Source: Sclerodactyla briareus
Taxonomy: Eukaryota > Echinodermata > Holothuroidea > Dendrochirotida > Sclerodactylidae
DNA: 64,000 bases
Direction: 5' to 3'
Assembly (NCBI GenBank): GCA_026419785.1
Contig: JAODTK010005332.1
Location: 62,001 to 126,000, forward strand
The position numbers and the translations under genes are program-made. This document shows, piece by piece, positions 24,481 to 36,360 of this stretch. Numbering within the stretch: position 1 is the first letter of the stretch; each line of letters opens with the position of its first letter. Under the pieces are notes generated by a model. It had not been told where the DNA came from. It worked only from the letters and a program-made list of their open reading frames with translations, and did not search any database.

Positions 24481-25649
24481 ATACCAATAATAGCAGCATA
24501 TATCCTTGTTTGGCGACTTATTACCGTTTTTTCGAGTTTAAGACGGCCCAGCTCCCGAATGAGGGCGGTACCCAATGCACACAGGGAAAGAAAGGTTGCG
24601 CGGTCATGCGATACCAAACGACAGAAAAAAGGTTTCCAAAACGTTTTCGAATGAACTCAACGAATTGTTTAATGAATTTAATAAACGTTCTCGGGAACTT
24701 TTAGAAGGGTATATAACGTTTATGTTATGTTAGTGATATTGGATTTTGTTTTGTTTATCAAGCCTATTTTCTTTTTCTCCCCTATGGTGGCCCTCTGCGC
24801 CAAGTTTATGGAAATGAATCAAATGTCCTTTTTTCAATATTGTCAGCACCTCTCGCAAAGTGGTATGCAATTGTGTTCGTTTTAAAATTATTGTTCATAT
24901 CGATACATTGTGCAAATTTCATTACCAGACCCCATCTTAAAGTTTGGTTTGAATGTTTTTGTTTTTTTTTAAAGTAATTGTTTGAGATTGCTTTTGTATC
25001 ACCAGGCGACGTTCCATGAACGTTTCCGGGAACCTCCGGACAGTTTTATAAACGTTTCGGCGTTTAGTGTAGTTGGAGTGTATAGGCATATATTTTCGTT
25101 CTCTCCTACCGTAGGCTATGCTTCAACTTTTTGGAAAACCCCAATGGAATTCAAAGTGTTTCTTTCAAAAGATTGTCAGAATCTTTCTCAAATGGTATGA
25201 AATGTTCTCGTAAGAATCTGTGTTTAACTCAACATGAATAGTTCCTGGTAACAATTCTTTCTGCGCTTGTTGAAGATAGTGTAAACGGTCGAAATCGGTG
25301 GTAGGGGTACATATAGTATTGTGTGAAGCTTGGTATTTAGATACGGTTTGATTCCGATCGTAAATTCATATTGAAATTGATAATGTGTTATGTTGTCTAC
25401 CGATTTCTCTTTCTCTACTTGCATAATTCGGTTATTAGTTTCACTCGGGTTTGAATGATATCGCTCTTAGTATAGTATAGTGGTGATATAGTATATCATC
25501 ATGGTGGACCGATTGCTGTTCAGGTATGTCAGACACATCAATTACCGATGTCTATAATCTCGTAATGACAGATATTGACCTATGACAAAAGTCAAGTTAT
25601 GTTGCTGTATTTTAGAAGGTGATTCCCCTCGACCATCCAACCAGTTAGT

Positions 25650-25725
25650 CGGCGGGGGGGGGAGGGGGCAAGAGGCCCCCCACTTAGAGAAGCTCCCCCT
25701 TCCCCCTCCTCTCCGACGTAGGGGG
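25650..25725. repeat. G/C-run hairpin
   Basis: 'gtcggcg' and a G-run are followed about 50 bases later by a C-run and 'ctccgac'. The arms can pair into a long stem. This resembles the terminal structure of the G-rich DNA transposons elsewhere in the window. Confidence 0.55.
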
Positions 25726-26404
25726 GACCAAATGTGAAAAAACTGCCGGGGAAATATCCAGGTGTTTGTCTTTGATTCGCATGTGCCAACATCGTGTAGT
25801 CATTCCTTCAGGTATTGATCTTGACATCGGGGATTCACGACCCTGCTATACCCCCGAGAAATGATGGAAAACCCTCCGCAGTTCTAATTGTGTTGTACTG
25901 GAATATCTTTCCATTTCAGCGTAGTTTATTCAGGAGGTTCAATGATTGACAGACTTGACATAAGGTTCTATTTTTAGTCTAATCACATGAGTGAGTCGAT
26001 AAGACATTAACCTCCCTTTATCAGTGGTTGCCCATAATAGCTTTTAATTACGTAGATAAGAAGCATTCATTAGTGTACATCTGTCAAATCTGTCACATTT
26101 GTTTATCGAGTTTAGAATCGGAACGGACTTTGCTGTTTGCAAGATGATAAAATGTCATAAGCACAGATAACATGAAATCTGAAATGAAAATTTCCCAAAA
26201 TTTGGAAAAACAAAAGGGACATTTTTTAGGTAACCTTGACCATGGCAATCCGATATCCCGGTACGATTTTCACGTTCTGTGATGATGAACTTTAATCATG
26301 GCCGAATTAAATTGTATCAGGGTGATCAACAGAACAGAAAGATGAATTGTATTGAAATATGATCAAACTTTGCATTTTGAAGATTGATTTGCGTGTTGGG
26401 ACCG

Positions 26405-26427
26405 GAGGGGGGGGGGGGGGGGGGTTA
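26405..26427. repeat. G-tract
   Basis: A G-run of about 20 bases. Confidence 0.85.
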
Positions 26428-26778
26428 GCAGCCGCCATAGGATGAAACAAAAACAACACAAATATACAATTATTAATCAACGGTTATCTCAGAACATTCG
26501 GTTTTGTTTGAGGACATGGTGAATCTCTTGCCCCAAATCCTCCGTTATATTTTGTTATTGTTCTATCTAGCTATAACGCATAGGCCAAGCCCCTCCCCCT
26601 ATACCTGTATACTAGGCCCAATTCCGGCGGTCACTGCCCCAAGCTAGTTCGAATGTGTGTCTGGATTTGGAAATAATTGCGAGATGACGGATTCTCAGAT
26701 GAGCTCGAAACCACATAAACTTCTTTCAGAAGAAGTCGTACAAATTCGTCACTATATGTTCATCTGTTCATTCTCCAG

Positions 26779-26931
26779 GGTCAGTTATTGCGAAGGACGA
26801 GCCTGTCTGTTATCTTACAATGAGGATGGGCTACTCAGGACACTGAAAGTCATCACTGTCGAGAATCTGCCGTGTAGAGGACTCGAGAATTCGTCGATTC
26901 CCCACATTACGGGATTGCTACATGTTCTCCG
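26779..26931 (+). CDS. candidate internal exon, unknown protein
   Basis: A 153-base segment, an exact multiple of three, is open in one frame. Before it stands a pyrimidine-rich stretch ending in 'cattctccag'; after it comes 'ccg|gtaaga', a strong donor match. The encoded 51 residues (starting VSYCEGRACLLSYNEDG and ending HITGLLHVL) look protein-like but match no family I know. The frame is also open upstream to 26657. No partner exon is recognisable nearby. It may be a real host exon or a chance frame with good splice words. Confidence 0.3.
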
Positions 26932-29640
26932 GTAAGATCAGCCAAGCGGCATAATGTAACAATAGCCGAGCAACCAATGGATGAAAAGCGAGATGAATTG
27001 CCCTTACTATTGAGTGACACTAGGTAATTTGATTTCAATATCCGGTTACCAAAAAGTTTTTTTTTTCACCTGAACCTCGAAAAATCGGATATAGTCTATT
27101 ATGAATGATACTGTTGCAAGATGGGGAAAAAAAAATCGCTATCGGGAGTTTTTGTTTATGATGTTTTACGCTTCAGGCGAGCAAGACCGGGAACTTTTGC
27201 CTTATTTACCCGCAAGATAGCCAAGCACATCCTGCCGTTTTTAGCACATGAACTATCAGTATGTTAAAAAAAAAACAATATCCAAAGTATCAGGAAGAAT
27301 ATAATGCTCCCAGCGATTTCAGCGATTTTTTTGTCTCGATGTGATGGGGCATGGCCAATGTTGGTAGAACGACATTTCTGGGAGCGGAGAACGAGAACTC
27401 ACGGTTAAGACAAAGCACAAGTAAGTGGCAAAAAGCCGACATTATTATTATTATATTATATATTAGGGGGGGAGGAGGTGGTTTGTTGTCAGAAATCCAG
27501 TCCAATCGGACACATTGGCAGGCCACAAATGGGCCCAAAAGCCGACAGTGCTCTAACAGGAAGAGACTTCCGTGGGGAAACTGCTAACATCATTTAATGG
27601 ACCCAGCACCCAAATGACATTGATCATCGTAAGGGGCATGCTCGCACCCCAATCACTTATTGGATCAAGTAGGGGAGAATTTGGGAAGAATGCTGCCCTC
27701 TTCAAGCCTTCAATGAGAGGTACCAAAGGGAGAGAGATTGTGGCGTACACATGATAACAGAGGAGGGATTTGATGTCACATATATGAAGGGCGACATTAT
27801 TCACACGGGGCATTCAAAGAACGACAAATATCCTTATTTTGGTGAAGTTGGGGCGAGCATGTAAAGGACTTGGATCATGAATGGTAGCTACAGATGCGAG
27901 ACTTGTGGTAACTAAACGAGCGATTTACCAGTTCTATCGATCGACTCAATGCCCCATGGCGGCGAGCGAGGATTCTTCCAAGTCTACATCCCATGTGTAT
28001 GTCGACTGTGTTAAGCTGTACAATTTTATGTCGGTATGAAGCGACTATACGTGCGGAATTTACCAAACTATAACAATAAATGACGAGGAAGGGGATGGGG
28101 GAGTGGGGGGGGGGATAAGGCAGGGAACTAAAAGTAAATGTTTAAAATTGCTGTTGTATCATAGCAGGGACGCCACAAAGGGAATTTGACAATAACCTAA
28201 TGTGCCTTCGTTACTGGTGCACTCGGATCGCTCGGAGGTTCTCTTCAGAGTATAACTGAAGAACATTAACATCAGTCTGTTTGCAAAAGACTGGGGACGG
28301 TGTCATGCGGGGGACAATGGGGCGGGCCTATACCCCCCCACCCCCAATATCTCGAATCGTCAATTGCTTAGATTTTCCTGCACAGTAACGCTTTGATGAC
28401 CGGGGTCGTCCCCTTCCCATATTTGAGAACGAATCGATTATTCTGACAAGCCAGTAGTACCTGCTACGAAAGAAGATAATGTCACGGGGAACGCTTTATT
28501 AATGATTGGTTATTTCGTAATTCATTAATGATAATATTTACGGTAGGCCTACGTAACTGTCTTATCCAAAGCCCTTTATCAAGTAATGGGAGGGAACGAC
28601 TATAATGACAGTCTATCGTCAACTTCTCCCACCATGCGGTGAGCAAGCATGTTCTCTTTATCGGAATGATTGTTGTAGGGGCCGATAGGCCTATCTATAG
28701 GCCATCGGTAATATCGTGTATTATATAGGTATTTAGCGCGTAATGACGTTAGTTAGCTGGCGACCTTTGGCTTATATGACTTTTATCTTGACTCATCGTG
28801 TAGACCGTTATAAACCTGCAGTTGATGCGAGATTGACTTAGTTTTTATTGATCCGAAAGGGTGCTAATGCTTGGTATGCGTAATGAAGCAACCCACAGCT
28901 ACCCTTTGTAATATAATATATGTAGCATACTGATTCTGAGCAATCTGGTGGTTCTGACGTTGTTCTATGAGGGGTTAGGCAATCGCCAGTTTTCGCCGCG
29001 TTTGACACCTCACATCGATAACGCCCGAAAGAGGCACGAAGGGCAACAGTGCAGTATACAAGCACTGCACATTTCACGGGCCGTACGGGTATAGATCGAT
29101 CCTGCTTCGCACAACGAAGATCCATTATTTCGTTCAGGCTAAAAATACTGGTCGATGAAACAGGGCCCCACATCATTTTTCCTAATGAGCAATTTCACGA
29201 CTTGCATGTCCTTGAATGAACGCGGCTGTTTAGTCTGTCGTTGTGACTCGTGTGAAACCTCTAACTAATTGAATTACAACTAAACTTTGTTTTACCTTCA
29301 ATCCGCTAGCCGTGTATTAAGTTAGGATAGTGGCCAGAATCAATATACCGAAGTCGGATAATGAGGAGGCTAACTACTTTTTTGCTCGATACGATATTAT
29401 AGGATATTGTCATAATTGGAATAGGGCATGGGCAGTAAGTATCATTGTCGTAGACATGGCGGACAACAAAACGAGTGACCCTCCAGTTATGGACTGGTCA
29501 GGTCACTATCAATTATAAGAATCCGTGTACTGCATTGAGGTGATGTGTCTATCGAAAAACAAAAATGTGTCTAGGGGCAGAGGAAAAAATACGGAAGGAC
29601 ATATATTACAGTAGGAAAATGAGGGATACGTGTAGTCTGT
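26932..29640. other. unassigned 2.7 kb
   Basis: No supported gene. A 112-codon minus frame at 28838-29176 is open but has no motif or convincing splice sites. G-rich tracts lie near 28100. Confidence 0.3.
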
Positions 29641-29735
29641 GGTAGTGTGTGTGATGAGTGTGTGCGTGTGTAGTGTGCGTGTGTTGTATATATGTGTGTG
29701 CGCCGCGCGCGCGTGATGTGTGTGTGTGTGTGATG
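29641..29735. repeat. (GT)n-rich microsatellite
   Basis: Imperfect GT/TG repeats with a GC-alternating core near 29702-29712. Alternating purine-pyrimidine tracts of this kind can form Z-DNA. Confidence 0.85.
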
Positions 29736-30344
29736 ATGTTGCTAACTCAATATGAAAAGACAGACATTGTTGCGGTTTGTGGCGATGTCGTATCTAGGAG
29801 CCGACTTGTTATTTTTGCGACACACTGTACCGCGGTTCAAGCATTTGGGGCAAAACCAAATGTGGATAATGGCGATAACAACAAAATTATCGATTGCGAA
29901 GAACTGATTCTCCGGGTTACTGACTCATATACCGCGGCTAGTAACAACGTTGACGCGATCCTAAGACAGAAATTAGGTTACGTCACAGATAGGAAAACCT
30001 GAATAGCTTGTTAAAGATTGGTACTTGAACATGTTGTTTTTCCAATAAAATCGCCGGGCCTTCTTCCAACAATAGCGGGGGGCATAAGCTGCCACACTGA
30101 CGATTTTAATTTCGAACATGCGGTGGTATACGCGGATAACGATCTGGGACAGGTAATATTCCATACTGACAGTGAAATGTTCTTAGTGTATAGCTCGGGG
30201 AAGGTAAACCTGTGGTGTTATATGAAAGCCGCAGAGGAGAGAACCGTTCTCTTTTTCAAACATAATCATATCACTTTTTGACAGGTTAGTGTGTTCGTTA
30301 CCGTGTTTTATTCAATTATTAAATTACCAAAATTAACCAAACCC
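29736..30344. other. unassigned, open frame present
   Basis: A plus frame is open to 30001 (segments such as KTDIVAVCGDVVSRSRLV and DCEELILRVTDSYTAASNN). A second frame is open at 30018-30281. Composition is protein-like, but there is no family match and no convincing splice bounds, so I do not call a gene. Confidence 0.25.
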
Positions 30345-30800
30345 CTTGCGTACGCTCCCATTATATTGTGTAAAATTTACACAACATAGGTAACTTGCAC
30401 CCTATCTAAACTACATTTCAATAGGGGAAGAGAGGTACAAAATGCATGAATATGAGTCGGCCTGTCATGCTTCACTTCTTTTCTATCGGAAGTAAGGGGA
30501 ACGGGGCAACCAGGAGAGAATTACCACGAACAGTGAAGCTGGTACGACGGTGTCGGGAGTGCATTCGATCTGATTAGGCTCTATATATACAACAAGATGA
30601 ATCGAGAGGTTCCTTCATCTTTTCTGCCACATAGTGCAGGAGTTAAAAAATACTGTCAATTCGGCTTCATTATACATTATTACAGTTCCCACATATGGCT
30701 GTGTTGTTTCCTATCCATACGGAGGATACGTTCGTAACGTACGCAGGTTTATTTTCGTATGGATGAGATGCGACTAGGAGCGCGCCATCCGAACAGGATC
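30345..30800 (+). repeat. dispersed repeat, direct copy 1
   Basis: It shares a long ordered series of words with 32.33-32.83 kb: 'ataggggaagagaggta', 'gaga-tttaccacgaa-a-tgaag-tggtac', 'tatatacaacaagatga', 'gtcaattcggcttc' and 'cctatccatacgg-aggatacg'. Near the start lies a small palindrome of 'gtgtaa' and 'ttacac'. The family is unknown; it is probably a non-autonomous DNA element. Confidence 0.7.
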
Positions 30801-32259
30801 TGTCTTTCCATATCAGCAATGCTATCTGGAGATAAATTCGATACATTCAACCAGTCAGCTGGCATATGCAGAACGAAGAATTGTCTAGCGTTATTACAAC
30901 ACGTCAACATGACATCTTATTTTTACCGAAAGTACCAACGGCTCTGGTGGTCAAAGTCCGCCTGTTGTATGCGAATGATCCCCTGACGCCTTATGCTTTT
31001 ATGAACTTTTCGATCGCGTGGATGTTCAACAGCATTTTTAAGGCCGTAGTTAGGGTGCTTGGAACGCTGCATGAGATCATCATGCATGCGAAACTTTGCC
31101 CTTTAGGAAAATATTCCTTAAGTACGTTTGTCTAAACCACTAATCCAAGATACACACGCATACGTCCTGATAGGACGCACATGCCGTGTATACCCACTCC
31201 AGTATTTTAGGCTTGCATTGCACTTGGGGCTGCAGTTGAATTTGGGCTACATCATTTGGGGATGGTCAAAGTTAATTTTATTTATTATCGGCGCCAGTGG
31301 CCAAAGTAAGGTCCGAACTGATGTCAATTAAAATATTTTCTTTCAAAGAAATGCATGCGGTCAATTTTAATCTGGCAATGCTAGAGTGCGTAGGGCGAGG
31401 TATATTGTTTGATAGCTGGATGATTGATTACACAGGGTTCGGTTTTCCAACAACACACCGATGTCTCAAACTATTCGAAACGGGAGCCACAAGCAGTGTG
31501 AGACATAGAAGTAACATTACCCACCAATATTAACCAGTGTAATCTTTCTGCTCGTCAGTTATCGGGCCACACAAGGAAGCGTCACGAATCACATACACGC
31601 ATACGCACGAGCAAGATTGCATATAATTCTCTCTACCATCGACAAGGAATAAAAAACGTTCCCTATGCCCAGTTTCACATACCCCACATACCCCGTCAGT
31701 GAGATGGAATGTTCTGATTATTCTAATTGAACATTCTTCAACCCTTAGCACCCACGCCCGCCTTCCCCACCAGCCCACACACCCCACCCCCTTTTAAGAG
31801 TGTACAATGGACATATAAACATGGTCTCATCATTTCGAGCATGCCGTAAAATATCTGTGAGAGAATCTAATCCCAAAGCTTGATTTTCAGTCTGTTCAGG
31901 TTTGAAGATAATGGTATCACATGAACCCGTAAAATGTAAAATGGTACAAAAAGCATACTTTTAATATTAATATATATTTCTGGGTACCTATATAGGCCTC
32001 GCCTAACTATAGCGTTTCTATCACGTCACTGACGTATTCAGCGCTTCATACAGATATTTGCGATAAGGGAACCGGTCCGAACCAGACACTCACGGAGGCT
32101 TAGACGCAGCAACACAGCAGGTCGTACTGAAACTCTGGATCAATGGATGAGATGAAGCGCCTGCTCCCGAGGGCAAATCAGGAAAGCTAGGAAAAACGAA
32201 TGATTATAAGAACTTATTATAACCCACTCTCTTTTATAACTATTTTTGTATACACTCCT
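30801..32259. other. unassigned spacer between the two direct copies
   Basis: No supported gene. Overlapping frames near 30866-31135 and 31297-31533 have no recognised motif. Confidence 0.3.
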
Positions 32260-32830
32260 AAAAAATGTTGGGGACTAACACACCGTCCCGTGCTGTTATG
32301 AAATTACACAATCATGTGTAAATCTGCACAAGTTGGTACTTTTTACACAACTTAAAACAAATGTGTGTAATTCTTACAAACACAGGACAGGTGTGCTAGT
32401 TACACGATGTTGTGTGCTTATACACAACACTTTCATAGGGGAAGAGAGGTACTAGATGATATATATGATTCGATTTTCATGCTCACTGTCTCCTAGCCAA
32501 ACAGAGAGGGAAAACTCACCAACCCAGGAGAGTTTACCACGAATAATGAAGATGGTACTACGTTGTCAGTGAGTTGCATCAAATCTGATTAGAGCCTATT
32601 ATATACAACAAGATGATATCGAGAGGTTTTCATTTTTCACTTGCCACATTAGTATAGGATAAAAAATGATGTCAATTCGGCTTCTTATACATGAGCAGTT
32701 CTCACATATTACTTACGGTTGTGTTATTTTAAGCCCTATCCATACGGGAGGATACGGTCAGTTCCGTACGTCACGGCGAGCTTTAATTTTCGTACGAATG
32801 ACGGATGCGACGTAGACGCGCGCTTCCCGT
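32260..32830 (+). repeat. dispersed repeat, direct copy 2
   Basis: Second copy of the repeat at 30.35-30.80 kb. Its 5' part (32260-32435) is longer and carries several 'ttacac' and 'gtgtaa' words in both orientations, which could form hairpins. It fades after 'gcgacgtagacgcgcgc'. Confidence 0.7.
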
Positions 32831-33696
32831 CCTTGACGTATCGATTTTGCCTCTGACGTCAGGACGCCTACGTCAACTTTTTTCGAAGTTGAACGTGAAG
32901 GAAAAAATTCCAGCGGCGGACGCACTCATGGTCACATGCAAAGTGCTCGAAGTTGACGTGACGGAACGGAACGTTATCAGTGGGACAGGCCTTTAAGTCC
33001 AAGCAAGGGCGGCAATTGTGTCGGCAGGTTGGGGGAGGGGGGACGGACAGACGAATACCATCTAGCGGAGCGCCAGCATAGGTTGGCGGCTAGCGTACAA
33101 GAAAATTTCCAGTTGACAGACCCTAGATTGCAGAGAAACGAAAGTAAGCAGCCTCCTTAAAATTGATAACACATTTTAATTTCAGGAAAGGTTCTCCAAA
33201 AACTTCAAATCAATTTCAAGGTTTTGCGTTGGGTGCTGTGCATTCTATATACGGCTATAAAATGGGCAATGGAAACAACACGGTAATGCGTTCGCGCGAA
33301 GCGCGAGTTTTTGCGGGATCCAATTTGACCAACGACATTACACTGGCCCCTCTCTGACCGTCACTTAGACAGGCCTGAGGTTTTTACTCAAAGATTACTG
33401 CCCTCATAATGCCCCATTTCTATCTCTTGCGGGACCACCGGCGCATGGGAGGGACCTTCTGATCGGAGCCAGACAGGGGCCAATTAGTAAAGAACAGAAG
33501 AAAAGCCAAACTGCGCGCGACGCGCGCGCGAAAATTTTACCCTCTTGGACATTCCCATCCAAAAGTCAGGCAATTTTGGATATAAAATTATCTTCACCTG
33601 AATTTCTGATCATATCTTTGCACGAATTTGTGGCGTCTCTGGCCGAATCGTCGACGGCTATTTTAAGGGGTTTCATGCCCGGTGTGCCTGTCCCCT

Positions 33697-33860
33697 TAGT
33701 AAGTGCACCGTGCAGGCACCCAGCTTCAACAAGGTGTGGCCCATACATTGATTGTTGCAAATAAACATGATAAACCAATCACCAAAAAAAAATCCCGGAC
33801 CGCCAGGTGGCAGACTCACCCTGTTGCACCTCAACCTCCTTCCTTAAAAAAACAACAACA
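33697..33860 (+). repeat. internal duplication, unit 1
   Basis: It contains 'tgcaccgtgcaggcacccagcttcaacaag' in broken form, then A-runs and 'gcctcaacctccttcctt'. A diverged second unit follows at 33985-34110. Confidence 0.5.
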
Positions 33861-33984
33861 ACATTTTACACTTATGGGGGATCCATAGATAATCCAGGGC
33901 AATATTGTATTAGACTAATTTAGTTCATTGAGTTTTAATCATTCAAGGCCTTGTGACAACGTCGCCGCACCGTGTGCCCTCTGT

Positions 33985-34110
33985 GATAAGAGTTGCACCG
34001 TGCACCGGGTTTCAACAAGAGTGCGCCACCCAGAATAACAAAAAAAAAAATCAGAGGATCCAGCCAGTGGTAGACCTACTGCCGTCGCTCAACCCCCTTC
34101 ATTCGAGCTA
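33985..34110 (+). repeat. internal duplication, unit 2
   Basis: It has 'gttgcaccgtgcaccgggtt', then 'tcaacaaga', A-runs and 'ctcaacccccttcattc', in the same order as unit 1 about 290 bases upstream. Confidence 0.5.
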
Positions 34111-34592
34111 GCGCTTTCTATGTTGGTTTGTTTGGTTCAATGTGAACTATTAACTGGTCCCCTAGCAGGAATCGACAACGTTCAATAAAGGGCAAACACC
34201 CAAGATGGTGAAGCCAGGTCTAATGCAAATGATAGGGATTGAAGGATAACCATCATTCAATTGATATTTTCGAACAACCCAGGGTGAATTCCAGGCATTT
34301 TTTGCTAAGTCAACATCATATGTCTGTACACTACCGACACACGAATGTACCTGCGCCGCATAGCGCGCAAAAATTTCGGAAATGGAGCAGCAGAATTCAC
34401 TCAACTTGATCATTTAGGTCATTATGCATTCGTTAAACACGGTTACTGCTGGTTATGTCGGATAAGTGTCAGGAAATAGCAGTCGGGCTCAAATATTGGG
34501 GGGGAGGACGAATTGCATTGCGTCCCCCTCGACCAAAATATTGAGGGGGGACGCCGTCCCCCTACCCCCCCCCCCCCCCGCCCATGATCGCC

Positions 34593-36360
34593 GCCCATGG
34601 TTCCAAGGCTCCCGCAACAGAGAACGTGACTTGGTCCCTCGCGTTGATGTAAGCCACTGTGGACGTGTTGTCCGAGAGGACCGTCACACAGATGGGCGCA
34701 AAGACCCTCGCGGCTAGTGTTTGTTGCCAGGGAGCACCCCCGCCTCCGTCTCGAGAGGTTCATGTGTTGCCTCGCCTCAGGTAGGGACCAGGTCCAGGAG
34801 GTGATCTGATCGTTCCAGGTTGCCCGAACCTGACAGCGAGTCGGTTGTGGTGATCGTTGCCTCCGGGCGACCATCCTGGAAGGGTCGAATAGTTTTCGCA
34901 CTGAACAGACCTATCCACCATGACAGGAATGGTCTGACATCCTCTCGTAGTTATATGGGAAACGCGGCATCGTCCAGGTTGGGTCGGAAACGGTCCAGGA
35001 GGTACCGTTGCAGGGGCGGCATGCGCAAGCGGCAGAGGTCCAGAACGTCCACTATACTGGCCGCCAGCCCGTGAACCGTCCAGAGGGTGCTGTGGCGCGT
35101 GGCTGTTGAGGATCGAAGAACTGCTGTTTTACGGCTACATTGGATAGCGCCTCCAGTGTGGGGAGTACGCGATCCTGGCGGAAATCTGGAATCGTGCTCA
35201 AGTAGGTGATCATCCGCCCTGGCTGTGGACAACTTCTGGTGATGACGATCCACTCGAGGCTGTCCAAGAGTCGTATAGTCGGTATGGGCCTTGGCCAGCC
35301 CTTGGGTTGGGGCGACATCGGCCAGTCGTCCAGGTACGCAAAAACCGTGATCCCCCAGCGGCGAAGGTGCGGGAGAATCAGCCTGGTGACCACGGTGAAA
35401 ACCCTCGAAGCCGTGGAGAGGCCGAAGGGAAGGGAAGACACCGGAACTGATAGTTCCTAGTCAAGGCTGTGGGTCGGATGTGAACTCACTTGAAACCCGC
35501 CTTCACACCCCCATCAACCCTGACCGGGTTGTTCGGCCCCACGAAATTGTGAGATATGCTTTAGGCCCCCACCCCACTGGCAGAGGAAGCCGTGAGATAA
35601 GCCACCTCTAGGGGCGCTGCTTGCCGGAGCCACGCGGCCTATATAGAAGTTGCGGCGGGACCCTCTCGACATCTCGACGAGCCCTTTGCCCTGTCGCTAC
35701 GCGGCCGATTTAACCCGCAGGAACCGGAAGGCAAGGAGCCAGAAGAGCCTGGCTCCGACGCCAGGTCGGCGGTCTGTGGGCCCGCCTCTTAGGGGGACTT
35801 GAGCTTGCGTGGCTTCCTTGAACCTCCCTGCGAAAAGTCCGGCCTAATGTAGAGGGGTAGGTCTGCGCGATTCCTTCATCGAGGAGGAATGGCACGATAC
35901 GAGTCAGCACCAGGCGACCTCGAGCCAACCGACGCCATGCTAATTAGTCATAGACGAGGCGGGACAATGGCCCCACTAGAGCAACAATGTTTTTCAAGTT
36001 GCCGAGACACTCCAGTTGCCCCCGAGCTGGCGGGGGCTTCGATGTCCTTGAGGCAGGAATCCAGCTTCGGGGCTGCCTGATCACGATAGTAGGCCTGCTT
36101 CGCGACGAGCTTGCTTTGACTGCTCGGCGGATCCGGGAAACGGCAAAGGCGTTCCCGGGAATCGCTCTCTTTCGAGTGTAACAGCGGGCTCTGGCCGGCC
36201 TCGTACCGAGAGACGGGCACCCGATCCACTGGCATCGAGTCCGCTGTTCTGCCTGTGGTTTATTGAGGGTAGAGCCGGGAACGCCGCTGCTGTGGCTGAT
36301 CCGTAGGGGGGGCGGTGGCTCGAATCCTATGAATTCGTCGGAGGGTTTCTCACGGATCGA
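34593..36360 (-). mobile_element. DIRS-type retroelement fossil (broken, partial)
   Basis: On the minus strand, the part near 35.05-35.44 kb encodes a reverse transcriptase of the DIRS/tyrosine-recombinase type, shown by LPFGLSTA and by YLDD at the catalytic position. A second conserved block downstream (near 34.6-34.7 kb) fits the RNase H region of DIRS elements. The part near 35.7-36.3 kb resembles the structural ORF that precedes RT in this family. I see no recombinase or terminal repeats. The copy is clearly broken in several places and truncated, so it is a fossil. At its 3' side it abuts the DNA-element end at 34592. Confidence 0.7.

Larger units (their letters stand above)
24481..26777. 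other. unassigned 2.3 kb
   Basis: No supported gene. Words of the type 'aaacgtt-ctcgggaac' near 24680 and 'gaacgtttccgggaacc' near 25018, with 'ataacgttt' and 'ataaacgttt' beside them, suggest a decayed inverted-repeat element between about 24.63 and 25.06 kb. I cannot set its ends. Confidence 0.3.
33003..34592 (-). mobile_element. probable G-rich-terminus DNA transposon region
   Basis: The right edge near 34592, on the complement, reads 'catgggcgggg', like the termini at 19631 and 53073. It abuts the DIRS fossil. Nearby C- and G-runs can pair (34497-34580). Three CGCG palindromes lie inside (33292-33306, 33511-33530, 34352-34369). A G-rich 'gggcggcaattgtgtcggc' near 33005 is a candidate for the other end, but this is not proven. 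No transposase is seen. Confidence 0.4.
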
